NCBI GenBank assembly: GCA_910589335.1
Contig: CAJUTW010000014.1
Location: 1 to 32,358, forward strand
Length of the DNA stretch: 32,358 nucleotides
Direction: 5' to 3'
DNA from: an uncultured Bacilli bacterium
Lineage (GTDB): Bacteria; Bacillota_I; Bacilli_A; RF39; UBA660
The position numbers and the translations under genes are program-made. Shown piece after piece: positions 15,931 through 23,966 of this stretch. Below the pieces are notes generated by a model, which was not told where the DNA came from, made no database searches, and was given only the letters and a program-made list of their open reading frames with translations. Each line of letters begins with the position of its first letter. Positions within the stretch are counted from its first letter, which is position 1.

Positions 15931-17221
15931 GTTTTAACTCCTTTTTACTTTTATTTTTGATAATATTTCTATAAATAGGTACTAATTTTGTAAATATTAA
16001 ATACATTGGATAATTTGTTATATAATCCCATTCTCCTATAAACTCAACATAATCTCCTCCAAATTTCTTTTTAAATTCATGAAGGCCAAGTCGAGGATTA
16101 TTTTTTGATAAGTCACCTATAGTACCAAATTGATCATATATTTTTATTCCTTTATTTTTGCAATATTTTATGTGTTCAAAATAAGTATTGTAATTTACAT
16201 ATGTTTCACTTAAAATGTTGTGATTTCCTGCATATAAAACCCAGGCTTTATCACCATATTCAATAATCATATGAGCACTTAGTGTTAAATCTTGACCGTA
16301 TTCTTTTTTGTATGATTTATATTTTTCAATTTCTTTTATTAAGTTTTCTTTTTGTTTAGTAAGTTCTGTAAGTTTTGCTTTTGCACTTTTACTTAAATTA
16401 TCTATTGGTAAAATTGATATTTGATTATTTGTTGTTTTTAATGTTTTTTCTAAAGCTTTAATTGTTTTATTTAAATGAATTTTTCCTAAAAAAAGAGTAG
16501 CTTTTGTTGTATCATTTCCATTAAATATTTCATAAAGAGTTTCATAATAATCTTCATTATATGAAATAAAATCTTTTCTATTTTCTGTTAGAGTCATTAA
16601 ATGATAAAATTCTTTAATATCATTTTGATTTCCAATTGTAACTTCAGTATCTAATTTTAATGATTTAGCAATACGTTGTTTAGTTGTTTTAGAAAAATGT
16701 TCTTCAATTTCATCTAAATTTTTTTCTAAATTTATTCTAAAAGTATATCTTGGTTGCATAGTTTCAAAATTTTTAGTAAATCCTTGATGTTTAAATCCAA
16801 CTTCTTTTAAAGTATTAAAAATTTCATCGAAATCAGGATTTTTTTCTTCTTCATTTTTATAATTAAATTTAGTTTTTATTATATCTGGATCTATTTTTAT
16901 AAAAATAGCTTTTTTATTTTTAGCAAAATCTACTATTTTTTTAGTCATAATTCTTACTAATTCTTTTTTCTTGTAATCTAGAACAAATCCTCGAGGGGCG
17001 TAAAGATAACATAGATTTAATGGTAATTTTTTTTCTAAAAGAAGTGTTGCTGCTACGATATTGTTATCTTCATTTACTAAACCTAAATAATGTGGTGTTA
17101 AATTTTTCTTTACTTTACATAATTCTCCCCAAGATAAAGATTGTAGGAAATGTGATTTGTTTTTATGTTCACTTATAAATTTGTCAAATTGTTCTTTTTC
17201 AATATTTTTTAGTTTTAGCAT
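15908..17221 (-). CDS. FemAB-family aminoacyltransferase (first of pair)
   Basis: A 437-residue paralogue of the next gene, with the same plan: N-terminal GNAT half (LHFLQSLSWGEL-like start, APRGFVLDY), a charged helical arm (about 250-310, TLKTTNNQISILPIDNL), and a C-terminal half with YAGNHNIL, YDQFGTIGDL and FKKKFGGDYVEFIGEWDY. It should add one residue or set of residues of the peptidoglycan cross-bridge. A GTGAGGA site precedes the ATG at 17221. The overlap with the second gene suggests translational coupling and a two-step bridge, as with FemA and FemB; that is inference. Confidence 0.9.
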   Translation of the reverse strand: MLKLKNIEKEQFDKFISEHKNKSHFLQSLSWGELCKVKKNLTPHYLGLVNEDNNIVAATLLLEKKLPLNLCYLYAPRGFVLDYKKKELVRIMTKKIVDFAKNKKAIFIKIDPDIIKTKFNYKNEEEKNPDFDEIFNTLKEVGFKHQGFTKNFETMQPRYTFRINLEKNLDEIEEHFSKTTKQRIAKSLKLDTEVTIGNQNDIKEFYHLMTLTENRKDFISYNEDYYETLYEIFNGNDTTKATLFLGKIHLNKTIKALEKTLKTTNNQISILPIDNLSKSAKAKLTELTKQKENLIKEIEKYKSYKKEYGQDLTLSAHMIIEYGDKAWVLYAGNHNILSETYVNYNTYFEHIKYCKNKGIKIYDQFGTIGDLSKNNPRLGLHEFKKKFGGDYVEFIGEWDYITNYPMYLIFTKLVPIYRNIIKNKSKKELKHEISKHK

Positions 17222-17397
17222 TTATTTTTCCTCACTTTTCTATATTATTAGTATATCACAAAAGAAAGAATATAAAAGAAAAATTGCTACAATTTGATTT
17301 TACTTAAAGATTGATTTTTTTGTTTTAATAAATAAAAAGTAAGTATTTAAAATTATTTTTTTTAAACTTGAAAAAAATTAAAAAGTAATTTATTATT

Positions 17398-17416
17398 AAG
17401 TGTATAAGATACACTT
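17398..17416. promoter_or_regulatory. Perfect palindrome upstream of tdk, operator-like
   Basis: AAGTGTATAAGATACACTT is two 8-bp perfect arms around AAG, 57 nt upstream of the tdk start. A TATAAT lies just downstream (17426-17431), so the palindrome covers the likely -35 zone. There is no T-run, so it is more likely a protein-binding site than a terminator. The regulator is unknown. Confidence 0.5.
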
Positions 17417-17473
17417 GAAGTATTTTATAATATTGTAGGAAGGATGCAAAAATATTTAATAGGGAGATATATT

Positions 17474-18088
17474 ATGGCAAAGTTAATATTTAGATATGGA
17501 GCAATGAATTCGGGAAAAACGACTGTGATGCTTCAAACTGCTTATAATTATGAAGAGAAGGGACATAAAGTAGTATTATTAAAATCATCTGAAGATACTA
17601 AAGGAGATGATTTAGTTGTTTCAAGAATTGGTCTTAGTAGGAAGATTGATGAATTTATAAAACCAAAAGATAAAGTCGTAAATGTTTTAGAAAAATATTT
17701 GGATAATATTGATTGTATTATTGTAGATGAGGCTCAATTTTTATTACCAAAGCAAGTGGAGGAGTTATATTATATTTCTAAAATTTATGATATTCCAGTT
17801 ATTACTTATGGTTTAAGAACTAATTTTGTTATGGAAGAGTTTAAAGGTAGTCCAAAACTTTTATTACTTGCAGATGAAATACAAGAACTTCCAACAATTT
17901 GTAGTTGTGGAAAAAAAGCTAGAATGAATGCAAGAAAAGTGTTTGGAGAATATGTTACTGAAGGAGAAAGTGTCGTAATAGATGGAGAGAATAAAAATAC
18001 AGAATACGAACCATTATGTGGAAATTGTTATTTAGAAAAAGTTATGAAAGCTAATAAAAAAAATATTAAAAAGTTAATATATAAATAA
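17474..18088 (+). CDS. tdk: Thymidine kinase
   Basis: A type II thymidine kinase, which phosphorylates thymidine to dTMP in the salvage pathway. It has 204 residues, starting MAKLIFRYGAMNSGKT, with the P-loop GAMNSGKT at 9-16 and the Walker B-like DEAQF at 85-89. A lasso/zinc region with CSC (IVTICSCGKK-type) and CGNC near the C-terminus supplies four zinc-binding cysteines. An in-frame ATG at 17444 would add ten residues; the ATG at 17474 with GGGAG seven bases before it matches the usual start of the family and is preferred. It is monocistronic, with an operator-like palindrome upstream. Confidence 0.95.
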   Translation: MAKLIFRYGAMNSGKTTVMLQTAYNYEEKGHKVVLLKSSEDTKGDDLVVSRIGLSRKIDEFIKPKDKVVNVLEKYLDNIDCIIVDEAQFLLPKQVEELYYISKIYDIPVITYGLRTNFVMEEFKGSPKLLLLADEIQELPTICSCGKKARMNARKVFGEYVTEGESVVIDGENKNTEYEPLCGNCYLEKVMKANKKNIKKLIYK

Positions 18089-18139
18089 TTAAATTTGTTG
18101 TATAATAAAAATGAATAGAAATATTCAGGAGATGTAAGT

Positions 18140-19606
18140 ATGGATAAAATTTATCTAAATCATAATAATGAAAAAAAGAAAAGTTTTAAATTAAAAATAT
18201 TTATGCTTTCGATTTTGATTGGAATTTTATCTAAGAATACTGATACTTTTGCTAATCAATTAAATAATAGTGAAATAGAATATTCTATTGATATAGAAAG
18301 TGTAAAGTCTTTTGAATATTTTCTGAAAAACGTCGATAATTCTTTTGATTGGATAATTAATTATCCAGATATTGAAGAACTTACTATTAATATTGAGACT
18401 ACTAATCAAAAAGAATTAGAGAAATTAGAAAATATAAGTAATTTAAAAAACTTAAAAAAACTTAAAATATTTACTAAAAAGAATGTTTCTATAACAAATG
18501 ATAGTTTTACATTTTTAAAGAATTGTAAAAATTTAAGAGAATTAATTATTGATGGACCTTCAATTGAAAAAGGAGTTATTGAATCTTTAAAGCAAATAAA
18601 GAAACTTTCTATTAATTGTTTTCATAAAATTTTTAATAATATTGATACAGATTTTAATCAATTAATTTTTTTAGATGAATTAAATTTTTTAGATTCAGAA
18701 TCTTATGATATTCCTATCTGGTTTAATTCAAATAACTATAAAGTTTTAAAAAGAAATGGGGTTAATATTACTTCTAATAAACAAAATGTTATTAATAATG
18801 TAAAAATAGTAAATAGTGAGTTAGACTACATAATTAAAACTCTTAATATTTCAAAAGATGAAAGTGAAATTGATAAATTTGATAAAATACTAATTTATGT
18901 TTTAAGTAATTTAGAGTATGATGAGTATATTTCACAACTTATGGAGGCTAAAGCAGAAGAAACTAAAAAAGAGGCAAGAAAGTTTTATGAAAATGGTTTT
19001 CTTTACGGGGCATTAGAAATGGATAGTGCAATATGTGGAAATTATGCTGCATTACTTACAGCTTTATGTAGAAGGGTTGGTATAAATTCTTATTGTTTGT
19101 GTAATAGTGAACATGCATGGAATATGGTAGAGATTGATGATAATAACTATTTTACTGATTCAACTTTATTAGATAATAATTATATATCAGTTACAATAAA
19201 AGGTTTATTTGTTGATAAAAATGAAGAAATTTCTATGTTAGAGGCGATAGAAGAAGGATTTAAGGATAATTTAGATATGTATTTATCATGTCCTTATGAA
19301 GAAGTTTATCTGAAAGAAAGTGATACTTATAATGCTAGTAACTTTCCTTCTTATATAGAAATTCATCCTGTTTCTTTACCTACAACTGGTTTAATTAATA
19401 ATAATTATAAATTTGAAATTAGATTTAATGATTTTAAAATTATTATTGTAGGAGCAACTTTAGTAAGCGTTTTAATTACTTTAAATGTTATTTTATCAAG
19501 AAGAAAAAAAGAAAGAGAAAAAATTATGGAAGAATTTATGCAAGAGATTAATATGAATAATGAAAATAAAGAAAAGAGCAAACAATATATTAAAAATAAA
19601 AGATGA
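18140..19606 (+). CDS. Secreted LRR/transglutaminase-like protein, membrane-anchored
   Basis: This 488-residue exported protein has an N-terminal hydrophobic signal (about 19-31). A leucine-rich-repeat-like part (about 78-160, with ISNLKNLKKLKI and CKNLRELII) leads to a transglutaminase-like core. The probable catalytic triad is C299 (DSAICGNYA), H325 (SEHAWNMV) and D340 (YFTDSTLLD), as in microbial transglutaminase/protease-like proteins. LPTTG occurs at 413-417, followed by about 15 polar residues, a membrane segment (432-452) and RRKKERE. A genuine sortase signal would have the hydrophobic stretch right after the motif and a short tail; here the tail is 36 residues. It is therefore more likely a membrane anchor with the enzyme outside. 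A TATAAT lies at 18101-18106 and GGAGAT before the ATG. The substrate is unknown. Confidence 0.8.
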   Translation: MDKIYLNHNNEKKKSFKLKIFMLSILIGILSKNTDTFANQLNNSEIEYSIDIESVKSFEYFLKNVDNSFDWIINYPDIEELTINIETTNQKELEKLENISNLKNLKKLKIFTKKNVSITNDSFTFLKNCKNLRELIIDGPSIEKGVIESLKQIKKLSINCFHKIFNNIDTDFNQLIFLDELNFLDSESYDIPIWFNSNNYKVLKRNGVNITSNKQNVINNVKIVNSELDYIIKTLNISKDESEIDKFDKILIYVLSNLEYDEYISQLMEAKAEETKKEARKFYENGFLYGALEMDSAICGNYAALLTALCRRVGINSYCLCNSEHAWNMVEIDDNNYFTDSTLLDNNYISVTIKGLFVDKNEEISMLEAIEEGFKDNLDMYLSCPYEEVYLKESDTYNASNFPSYIEIHPVSLPTTGLINNNYKFEIRFNDFKIIIVGATLVSVLITLNVILSRRKKEREKIMEEFMQEINMNNENKEKSKQYIKNKR

Positions 19607-19638
19607 TGGCTTATATCATGTTTAAGCTATCATCTTTT
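19598..19638. terminator. Long bidirectional terminator hairpin
   Basis: A 16-bp stem with one G-U pair joins 19598-19613 to 19623-19638, flanked by A's and T's. It serves both the plus-strand transglutaminase-like gene and the minus-strand small gene, whose ends lie in it. Confidence 0.85.
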
Positions 19639-19793
19639 TTTAAATAGTCATTAGTTTTTTTATTTTCTAGTTTTTCTATTCTTTCATTTAATTTAAATAA
19701 TTCTCTTTTTATATTGTTAATTTCTTCTTCTAAATTGAATTGTGGCATCCCGCCAAAGGGTCCAGGAAAATATGGATAAGGTAAATTATTCAT
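19611..19793 (-). CDS. Small Pro/Tyr/Gly-rich coiled-coil protein
   Basis: A 60-residue product: an aromatic, proline-rich head (NLPYPYFPGPFGG) followed by a heptad-like coiled coil (EEEINNIKRELFKLNERIEKLE) and a charged tail. Small proteins with this plan occur in Firmicutes and some belong to spore coat or envelope assemblies, but I cannot name the family. The start has GAAAGAAG upstream, and its end lies in a proper shared terminator. The amphipathic repeat and aromatic head are not what a random reverse-strand frame would give, so I take it as a real gene. Confidence 0.65.
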   Translation of the reverse strand: MNNLPYPYFPGPFGGMPQFNLEEEINNIKRELFKLNERIEKLENKKTNDYLKKDDSLNMI

Positions 19794-19867
19794 AAAATCA
19801 ACTTCTTTCTCTTTATTTTATGCCATTTAGAAATAAGATGTGATAAAATATTTGATGGAGTGATTAG

Positions 19868-20512
19868 ATGAGACTTAGAAATGTAAAAAATAAAGAAGAT
19901 ATAATGAATAATTCAAATTATTTGGTAAAAAATTATTATGATTTTAAAGGAAATTGGAAGGAACTATTTGGTAATGATAATCCTATCTATATCGAAATTG
20001 GAATGGGAAAAGGTAAATTTATAATTGAAAATGCAAAGATGTATCCTGATATTAATTTTATAGGTATAGAAAAATATGATAGTGTGATTGCTAAAGGATT
20101 ACAAAAAATACCGGACGGACTTAATAATCTTTTTATGATAAGAGCTGATGCCTTGGATATTGATGAAATATTTTTTAGAGAAATAGATAGAGTATATTTA
20201 AATTTTTCTGATCCTTGGCCTAAAAATAGACATCATTTGAGAAGATTATCTAGTAAAATATTTTTGGATAAGTATGAAAATATTTTTAAGAATGTAGAAG
20301 AAATTTTCATGAGAACAGATAATAGAGATTTATATATTTATTCATTAGTTAGTTTTAGTGAGAATGGATATAAATTAAAAAAAATTAGTTTTGATTTACA
20401 TCATGATGATATGCCTCTTATTACTACAGAGTATGAAGATAAATTTTCTAAAGATGGTCTTCCTATTTATTATGTAGAATGTATTAAAGACTCTGTCCAA
20501 AATAGTAAATAA
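19868..20512 (+). CDS. trmB: tRNA (guanine-N7-)-methyltransferase
   Basis: This enzyme makes m7G at position 46 in the variable loop of tRNAs. It has 214 residues, typical for TrmB. The SAM-binding motif is YIEIGMGKGKF (41-51), the acidic end of strand 2 is FIGIEKYDSV, and the family hallmark is FSDPWPKNRHH (113-123). The C-terminal EYEDKF is also usual. The ATG at 19868 has GGAGTGA in front. It is followed by the promoter of the next operon. Confidence 0.95.
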   Translation: MRLRNVKNKEDIMNNSNYLVKNYYDFKGNWKELFGNDNPIYIEIGMGKGKFIIENAKMYPDINFIGIEKYDSVIAKGLQKIPDGLNNLFMIRADALDIDEIFFREIDRVYLNFSDPWPKNRHHLRRLSSKIFLDKYENIFKNVEEIFMRTDNRDLYIYSLVSFSENGYKLKKISFDLHHDDMPLITTEYEDKFSKDGLPIYYVECIKDSVQNSK

Positions 20513-20524
20513 AAATAAATTATT

Positions 20525-20552
20525 TTTACATTTTAAAAAAAAATGCTATAAT
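20525..20552 (+). promoter_or_regulatory. Promoter of the lipoprotein-ytxH operon
   Basis: TTTACA (20525-20530), a 16-bp A-rich spacer and TATAAT (20547-20552) preceded by TGC give an extended -10. The first start codon is 20 nt downstream. Confidence 0.8.
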
Positions 20553-20572
20553 GTTATAAGAGTAGGTGAAAT

Positions 20573-21232
20573 ATGAAAAGAATAATTGTTTTACTCTCTA
20601 TTGTCATGATTTTTATGACAGGGTGTAGTGTTACTAAATTGGATAATTCAAATATTAGTAAAAATATGAAAATACTACTATCAAAAAAAGTTAAATTGTA
20701 TAATGTGTTTTATGATGGTTATAAGTATTATTTACCTAAAGGTGTTTCTTTTGTAAATAAGGAAGATTATAATGCAATTTTAAAAGATACAAATAATAAT
20801 AAATATTATTTGTATGTTGATGCAATAAGTTATTATCATAAAGTTAAAAATGATTATGAAATAAATAAGAATGCACATTATTCTAAAAAATTAAATTACA
20901 ACAAAAAGAATGGATATATTCAAATAGATGAAATAAATTCTAAGTTTTTTGTTCAATTTGTGTTTAATTATGTAAAAATAGAAGCTTATGTTGATAAAAA
21001 TGTTTTAACTGATGTTATAAATAATATGTGCTATATATTAAGATCAGTTGAGTTTAATGATAAGGTATTAGAAAGTTTAATTGGAGATAATATTTTAGAT
21101 TATAAGGAAGAAAATTATACATTATTTAAGAATAATCCTTCTAAAGAATCATTTTTGGATGTTGTAGAGAGGGAAGAGACTAGTAGATATAAAAAAGATA
21201 TTGAAGATGAGAAGATAGATTTAGATTATTAG
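20573..21232 (+). CDS. Lipoprotein of unknown function
   Basis: This 219-residue protein has a lipoprotein signal peptide (MKRIIVLLSIVMIFMTGC) with the lipidated cysteine at 18, so it should be anchored to the outer face of the membrane. The mature part is rich in Lys, Asn and Tyr with a regular beta-strand look (YYLPKGVSFVNKEDYNAIL, VQFVFNYVKIEAYVD). The C-terminus is acidic. I do not recognise the family. It is the first gene of an operon with the acidic protein and the YtxG/YtxH-like pair, starting after AGGTGA. A cell-envelope or division-related role is a guess from context only. Confidence 0.78.
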   Translation: MKRIIVLLSIVMIFMTGCSVTKLDNSNISKNMKILLSKKVKLYNVFYDGYKYYLPKGVSFVNKEDYNAILKDTNNNKYYLYVDAISYYHKVKNDYEINKNAHYSKKLNYNKKNGYIQIDEINSKFFVQFVFNYVKIEAYVDKNVLTDVINNMCYILRSVEFNDKVLESLIGDNILDYKEENYTLFKNNPSKESFLDVVEREETSRYKKDIEDEKIDLDY

Positions 21233-21250
21233 TTTAAAAGAGGTGGACTC

Positions 21251-22399
21251 ATGGGTGTATTAGATAAAATTAAAAATGCTCTTTTTGAGGTTGAATATGT
21301 TGAAGTAGATGAACCTGAAAAAAAGGAAAAGAAAAGTAGAAATAAAGAAAAGACAAAAACTAGTGAAAAAGATTCTTCTAGTAAACCAATTGCTAAAAAG
21401 GTTGTTTTACCAGGTAAGAAAAATGAAAAAGTTGAAGAGTTAAAAGAAGAAGAGTTAAATGATGAAAATTTTGAAATTAGACCTAAAGATGAAGTTATAA
21501 AAGAAGATTTTGAAGATAATTTTAAATTTATGGATGATGGAGATTTTAAGGTTGATGATGAACCAGAGATTTTAGAGATATTTCCGAGTGATGAAGAGAT
21601 TCCTAAAAGTAGAGTTAAAAAAAGACAAGAACAAGATATTTATTCTAATGATTATGATAAACAACAAGAGGAGAAAAGGATTGATGAGCCTGTTGTAGAT
21701 AATTATTATCAAAAATCTCAGTCTAAAAAACTTTATTCTAGTTCTTATGATAGTAAACCTTATGGTATGGATAATTCATACGATGTACCAATGCATGAAT
21801 ATGGTTCATATGAAAAAAGAGAAGAAAAAAATTATTTTAAACCTAGTCCAATTATTTCTCCTATATACGGAATTTTAGATAAAAATTATAAAAAAGAAGA
21901 TGTCGTTCAGAAAAAAGAAATTAGACTTACAACTAATTTTAGTCGAAGTAATGTAAGTGTTGATGATATTAGAAATAAAGCATATGGAGAAAAAGAAATA
22001 GTAGAAGATAATATTTCAACTTTTGAAGTTGAAGAGGAAGAAGAAAATGAAAATCTATTAGTTGATTTAAGTGATGAAAAAGGTAAACCTGAAGTAAAAG
22101 AATTAACTATGGGTGATGCTTTGGAATATTTTCAAGATTTAGGGTTAGAATATAATGTAGATTATGTTGATGCTAGCAAAGAAAGAACAACACCTAAAAG
22201 AGAAAAAGATAATTATGATGATTCTTTACAAGAAGATAATGATGAATCATTAGTTGTATTAGATGAAGTTTCTTCTGATGATGAAGAGAAATCTCCAAGT
22301 ATTGTTCAAATTGAAGATGAATCAAATAATGATGAAGATTCAGTTGATGATGATAACTTGTTTGATTTAATTGATTCTATGTACCAAGAAAAAGATTAG
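21251..22399 (+). CDS. Highly acidic, mostly disordered cytoplasmic protein
   Basis: This 382-residue protein is rich in Glu, Asp, Lys and Ser. It has a short amphipathic start (MGVLDKIKNALFEVEYVEVDE) and long low-complexity stretches. Around residues 195-225 a less charged segment reads FKPSPIISPIYGILDKNYKKEDV, which looks like a conserved interaction motif, and another appears at LTMGDALEYFQDLGLEYNV. There is no membrane span. The opening resembles, only loosely, the start of SepF-type division proteins, and I do not claim that. It lies 18 nt after the lipoprotein gene in the same operon, with a good AGAGGTGG site. Confidence 0.75.
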   Translation: MGVLDKIKNALFEVEYVEVDEPEKKEKKSRNKEKTKTSEKDSSSKPIAKKVVLPGKKNEKVEELKEEELNDENFEIRPKDEVIKEDFEDNFKFMDDGDFKVDDEPEILEIFPSDEEIPKSRVKKRQEQDIYSNDYDKQQEEKRIDEPVVDNYYQKSQSKKLYSSSYDSKPYGMDNSYDVPMHEYGSYEKREEKNYFKPSPIISPIYGILDKNYKKEDVVQKKEIRLTTNFSRSNVSVDDIRNKAYGEKEIVEDNISTFEVEEEEENENLLVDLSDEKGKPEVKELTMGDALEYFQDLGLEYNVDYVDASKERTTPKREKDNYDDSLQEDNDESLVVLDEVSSDDEEKSPSIVQIEDESNNDEDSVDDDNLFDLIDSMYQEKD

Positions 22400-22413
22400 A
22401 AAGGGTGATGCTA

Positions 22414-22710
22414 ATGATAGAATTTATGAATTTATTTTTGCCAATAATATTATACATAGTAGGAATCATATTATTAATTGTCCTAATTATTTTAGGAATC
22501 AAATGCATAGGTATATTAGATAAAGTTGATAGAGTTGTGGATAATATAGAAGAAAAAGTTAATACTTTTAATGGAGCTATCTCTATTATAAGTAAAGTTT
22601 CTGATGGAATTGCTAGTATAGGAGATTCTGTTATATTTGGAATTACTTCAGCTATATCAAAAGTATTTAATAAAATAAGATCTAAGGAGGAAGATGAATA
22701 TTATGAGTAA
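22414..22710 (+). CDS. YtxG/DUF948-like small membrane protein
   Basis: A 98-residue protein: one strong N-terminal membrane segment (about 6-30, PIILYIVGIILLIVLIILGI) followed by an amphipathic helix (DKVDRVVDNIEEKVNTF) and a charged end. Size, topology and position just before a YtxH-type gene fit the ytxG-ytxH gene pair of Bacillus. The frame is open to 22405, but AAGGGTGAT ends at 22409, so the ATG at 22414 is best. It overlaps ytxH. Confidence 0.7.
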   Translation: MIEFMNLFLPIILYIVGIILLIVLIILGIKCIGILDKVDRVVDNIEEKVNTFNGAISIISKVSDGIASIGDSVIFGITSAISKVFNKIRSKEEDEYYE

Positions 22711-23116
22711 AAATGAAAAGAAGTCAGGTTTAGGAAAATTTGTTGTAGGAGCAGCAGTAGGAGCTGGATTAGGTGTATTATTTGCACCAAAAAAAGGTAG
22801 TGAAACAAGACGTGAGTTAAAAAATAAAATTGATGAATTAGTAGCACAAATTAAAAATATTGACTTAGAAGAAGTTAAAGATGAGTTTGATAAAAAAGTT
22901 AATGAAATAAAAATGGAATTAGTTGATTTAGATAAAGAAAAAGTTTTAGAAATGGCAAAACAAAAAGGTGAACAATTAAAAACTAAAGCTCAAGAATTAG
23001 TGGATATGGCTGTTGAAAAAGGAACACCTATTTTGAAAAAGTCAGCTGAAGATGTTTTAAAAAATGTAATAAAAGTTTCTAAAGAAACTATTAAAAAATT
23101 AGATAATAAAAATTAA
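22703..23116 (+). CDS. ytxH: YtxH-like protein
   Basis: A 137-residue YtxH-family protein. The glycine-rich hydrophobic start GKFVVGAAVGAGLGVLFAPKKGSETRREL is the family signature, followed by a long charged helix of repeated amphipathic heptads (VKDEFDKKVNEIKMELVDLDKEK). The Bacillus homologue belongs to a general-stress-type operon and its molecular role is unknown. Start choice: AAGGAGG at 22684-22690 is only 3 nt from an ATG at 22694 and 12 nt from the ATG at 22703; MSKNEKKSG from 22703 is the more natural N-terminus but this is unsettled. Last gene of the operon. Confidence 0.83.
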   Translation: MSKNEKKSGLGKFVVGAAVGAGLGVLFAPKKGSETRRELKNKIDELVAQIKNIDLEEVKDEFDKKVNEIKMELVDLDKEKVLEMAKQKGEQLKTKAQELVDMAVEKGTPILKKSAEDVLKNVIKVSKETIKKLDNKN

Positions 23117-23128
23117 TTATAATAAAAT

Positions 23129-23156
23129 TCTACCTGGATAATGGTAGATTTTTTAT
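23129..23156 (+). terminator. Terminator after ytxH
   Basis: TCTACC (23129-23134) pairs with GGTAGA (23143-23148), followed by TTTTTT. Confidence 0.8.
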
Positions 23157-23204
23157 TTTTTACTTTTCATATTATTAAAATTATGATATATTTAATTTAT
23201 ATTT

Positions 23205-23408
23205 TTGTAGATAAATAAATTAGTAGTAATTTATTATTTTTTTAGAGAACTAATGGTTGGTGAAAATTAGTAAATAATATTTTATGAATTACATTATTTG
23301 GAGAAAAATCGTATTATCGCGTTAAGATATAAAGATGCATGTTATACATGAATTAAGGTGGTACCGCGAGTAATTCGTCCTTATGAGGATGAGTTACTCG
23401 CGTTTTTT
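23205..23408 (+). promoter_or_regulatory. T-box riboswitch, tyrosine (UAC specifier)
   Basis: T-box landmarks occur in order: AGAGAACTAATGGTTGGTGAAAA-type distal elements (about 23243-23267), the specifier GAAT-TAC (TAC at 23290-23292, tyrosine), the conserved AAGGTGGTACCGCG (23355-23368) and a large terminator whose arms are CGCGAGTAA (23365-23373) and TTACTCGCG (23394-23402), followed by T's. The terminator shares bases with the T-box sequence, as expected for mutually exclusive antiterminator folding. Uncharged tRNA-Tyr should turn on the CYTH and tyrS genes. A weak TATGAT (23182-23187) may be its -10. Confidence 0.93.
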
Positions 23409-23420
23409 TAGGAGGATTTT

Positions 23421-23966
23421 ATGCATACAGAATATGAAGTAAGAATTTTAGATATCAATGTAGAAGAGATAGTTAAAAAATTAGAAAGTTTAAATGCTAG
23501 TTTTGAATGGGATAGAATTCAAGCAAGATACGTTTATGATTTTGTTCCAAAAGTAGATGGTAAATGGATAAGACTTAGAACTAATGGGGATAAAACAACA
23601 TTAACTATTAAGAATGTGGTTAATTCTAATATTGATGGTACACAGGAGATGGAGATTTTAATAGATAATTTTGAAAGAGGTCATTTAATTTTAAAAGAAC
23701 TTGGTTATGAAGCTAAAGCTTTTCAAGAAAATAGACGCATTCAATATTTATTGAATGGATGTGAGGTGGATATTGATTATTGGCCAGGAATACCTACTTA
23801 TTTAGAGATTGAAGGTCCTAGTGAGGATGCAGTTTATCATATAGTTGATGTTTTAGGTTTTAAAAAGGAAGATTGTACTAGTTTAGATGTTCAAGGTATT
23901 TATAAAAGTTATGGTATTGAATTAGATAAAATAGATAATTTAAAATTAGAGGAGGAGAGAAAATGA
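23421..23966 (+). CDS. CYTH-domain protein in the tyrS operon
   Basis: A 181-residue CYTH-family (class IV adenylate cyclase/thiamine-triphosphatase-like) protein. The N-terminal signature is EYEVR (4-8), the ExExK motif with Arg for Lys. Further CYTH features are WIRLRTNGDKTTLTIK, QEMEI, NRRIQYLL and the strand pair VDIDYWPGIPTYLEIEG. Members bind triphosphorylated substrates with divalent metals in a beta-barrel tunnel; the substrate here (polyphosphate, thiamine triphosphate, ATP or a tRNA-related compound) is unknown. It starts after GGAGGA as the first gene behind the tyrosine T-box. Its stop overlaps the tyrS start (ATGA), so it is made together with TyrRS. Confidence 0.87.
   Translation: MHTEYEVRILDINVEEIVKKLESLNASFEWDRIQARYVYDFVPKVDGKWIRLRTNGDKTTLTIKNVVNSNIDGTQEMEILIDNFERGHLILKELGYEAKAFQENRRIQYLLNGCEVDIDYWPGIPTYLEIEGPSEDAVYHIVDVLGFKKEDCTSLDVQGIYKSYGIELDKIDNLKLEEERK

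Noticed and set aside
19418..19500. Canonical sortase anchor in the transglutaminase-like protein
   Set aside because: The LPTTG motif is separated from the membrane span by polar residues and the cytoplasmic tail is too long for a sortase substrate.
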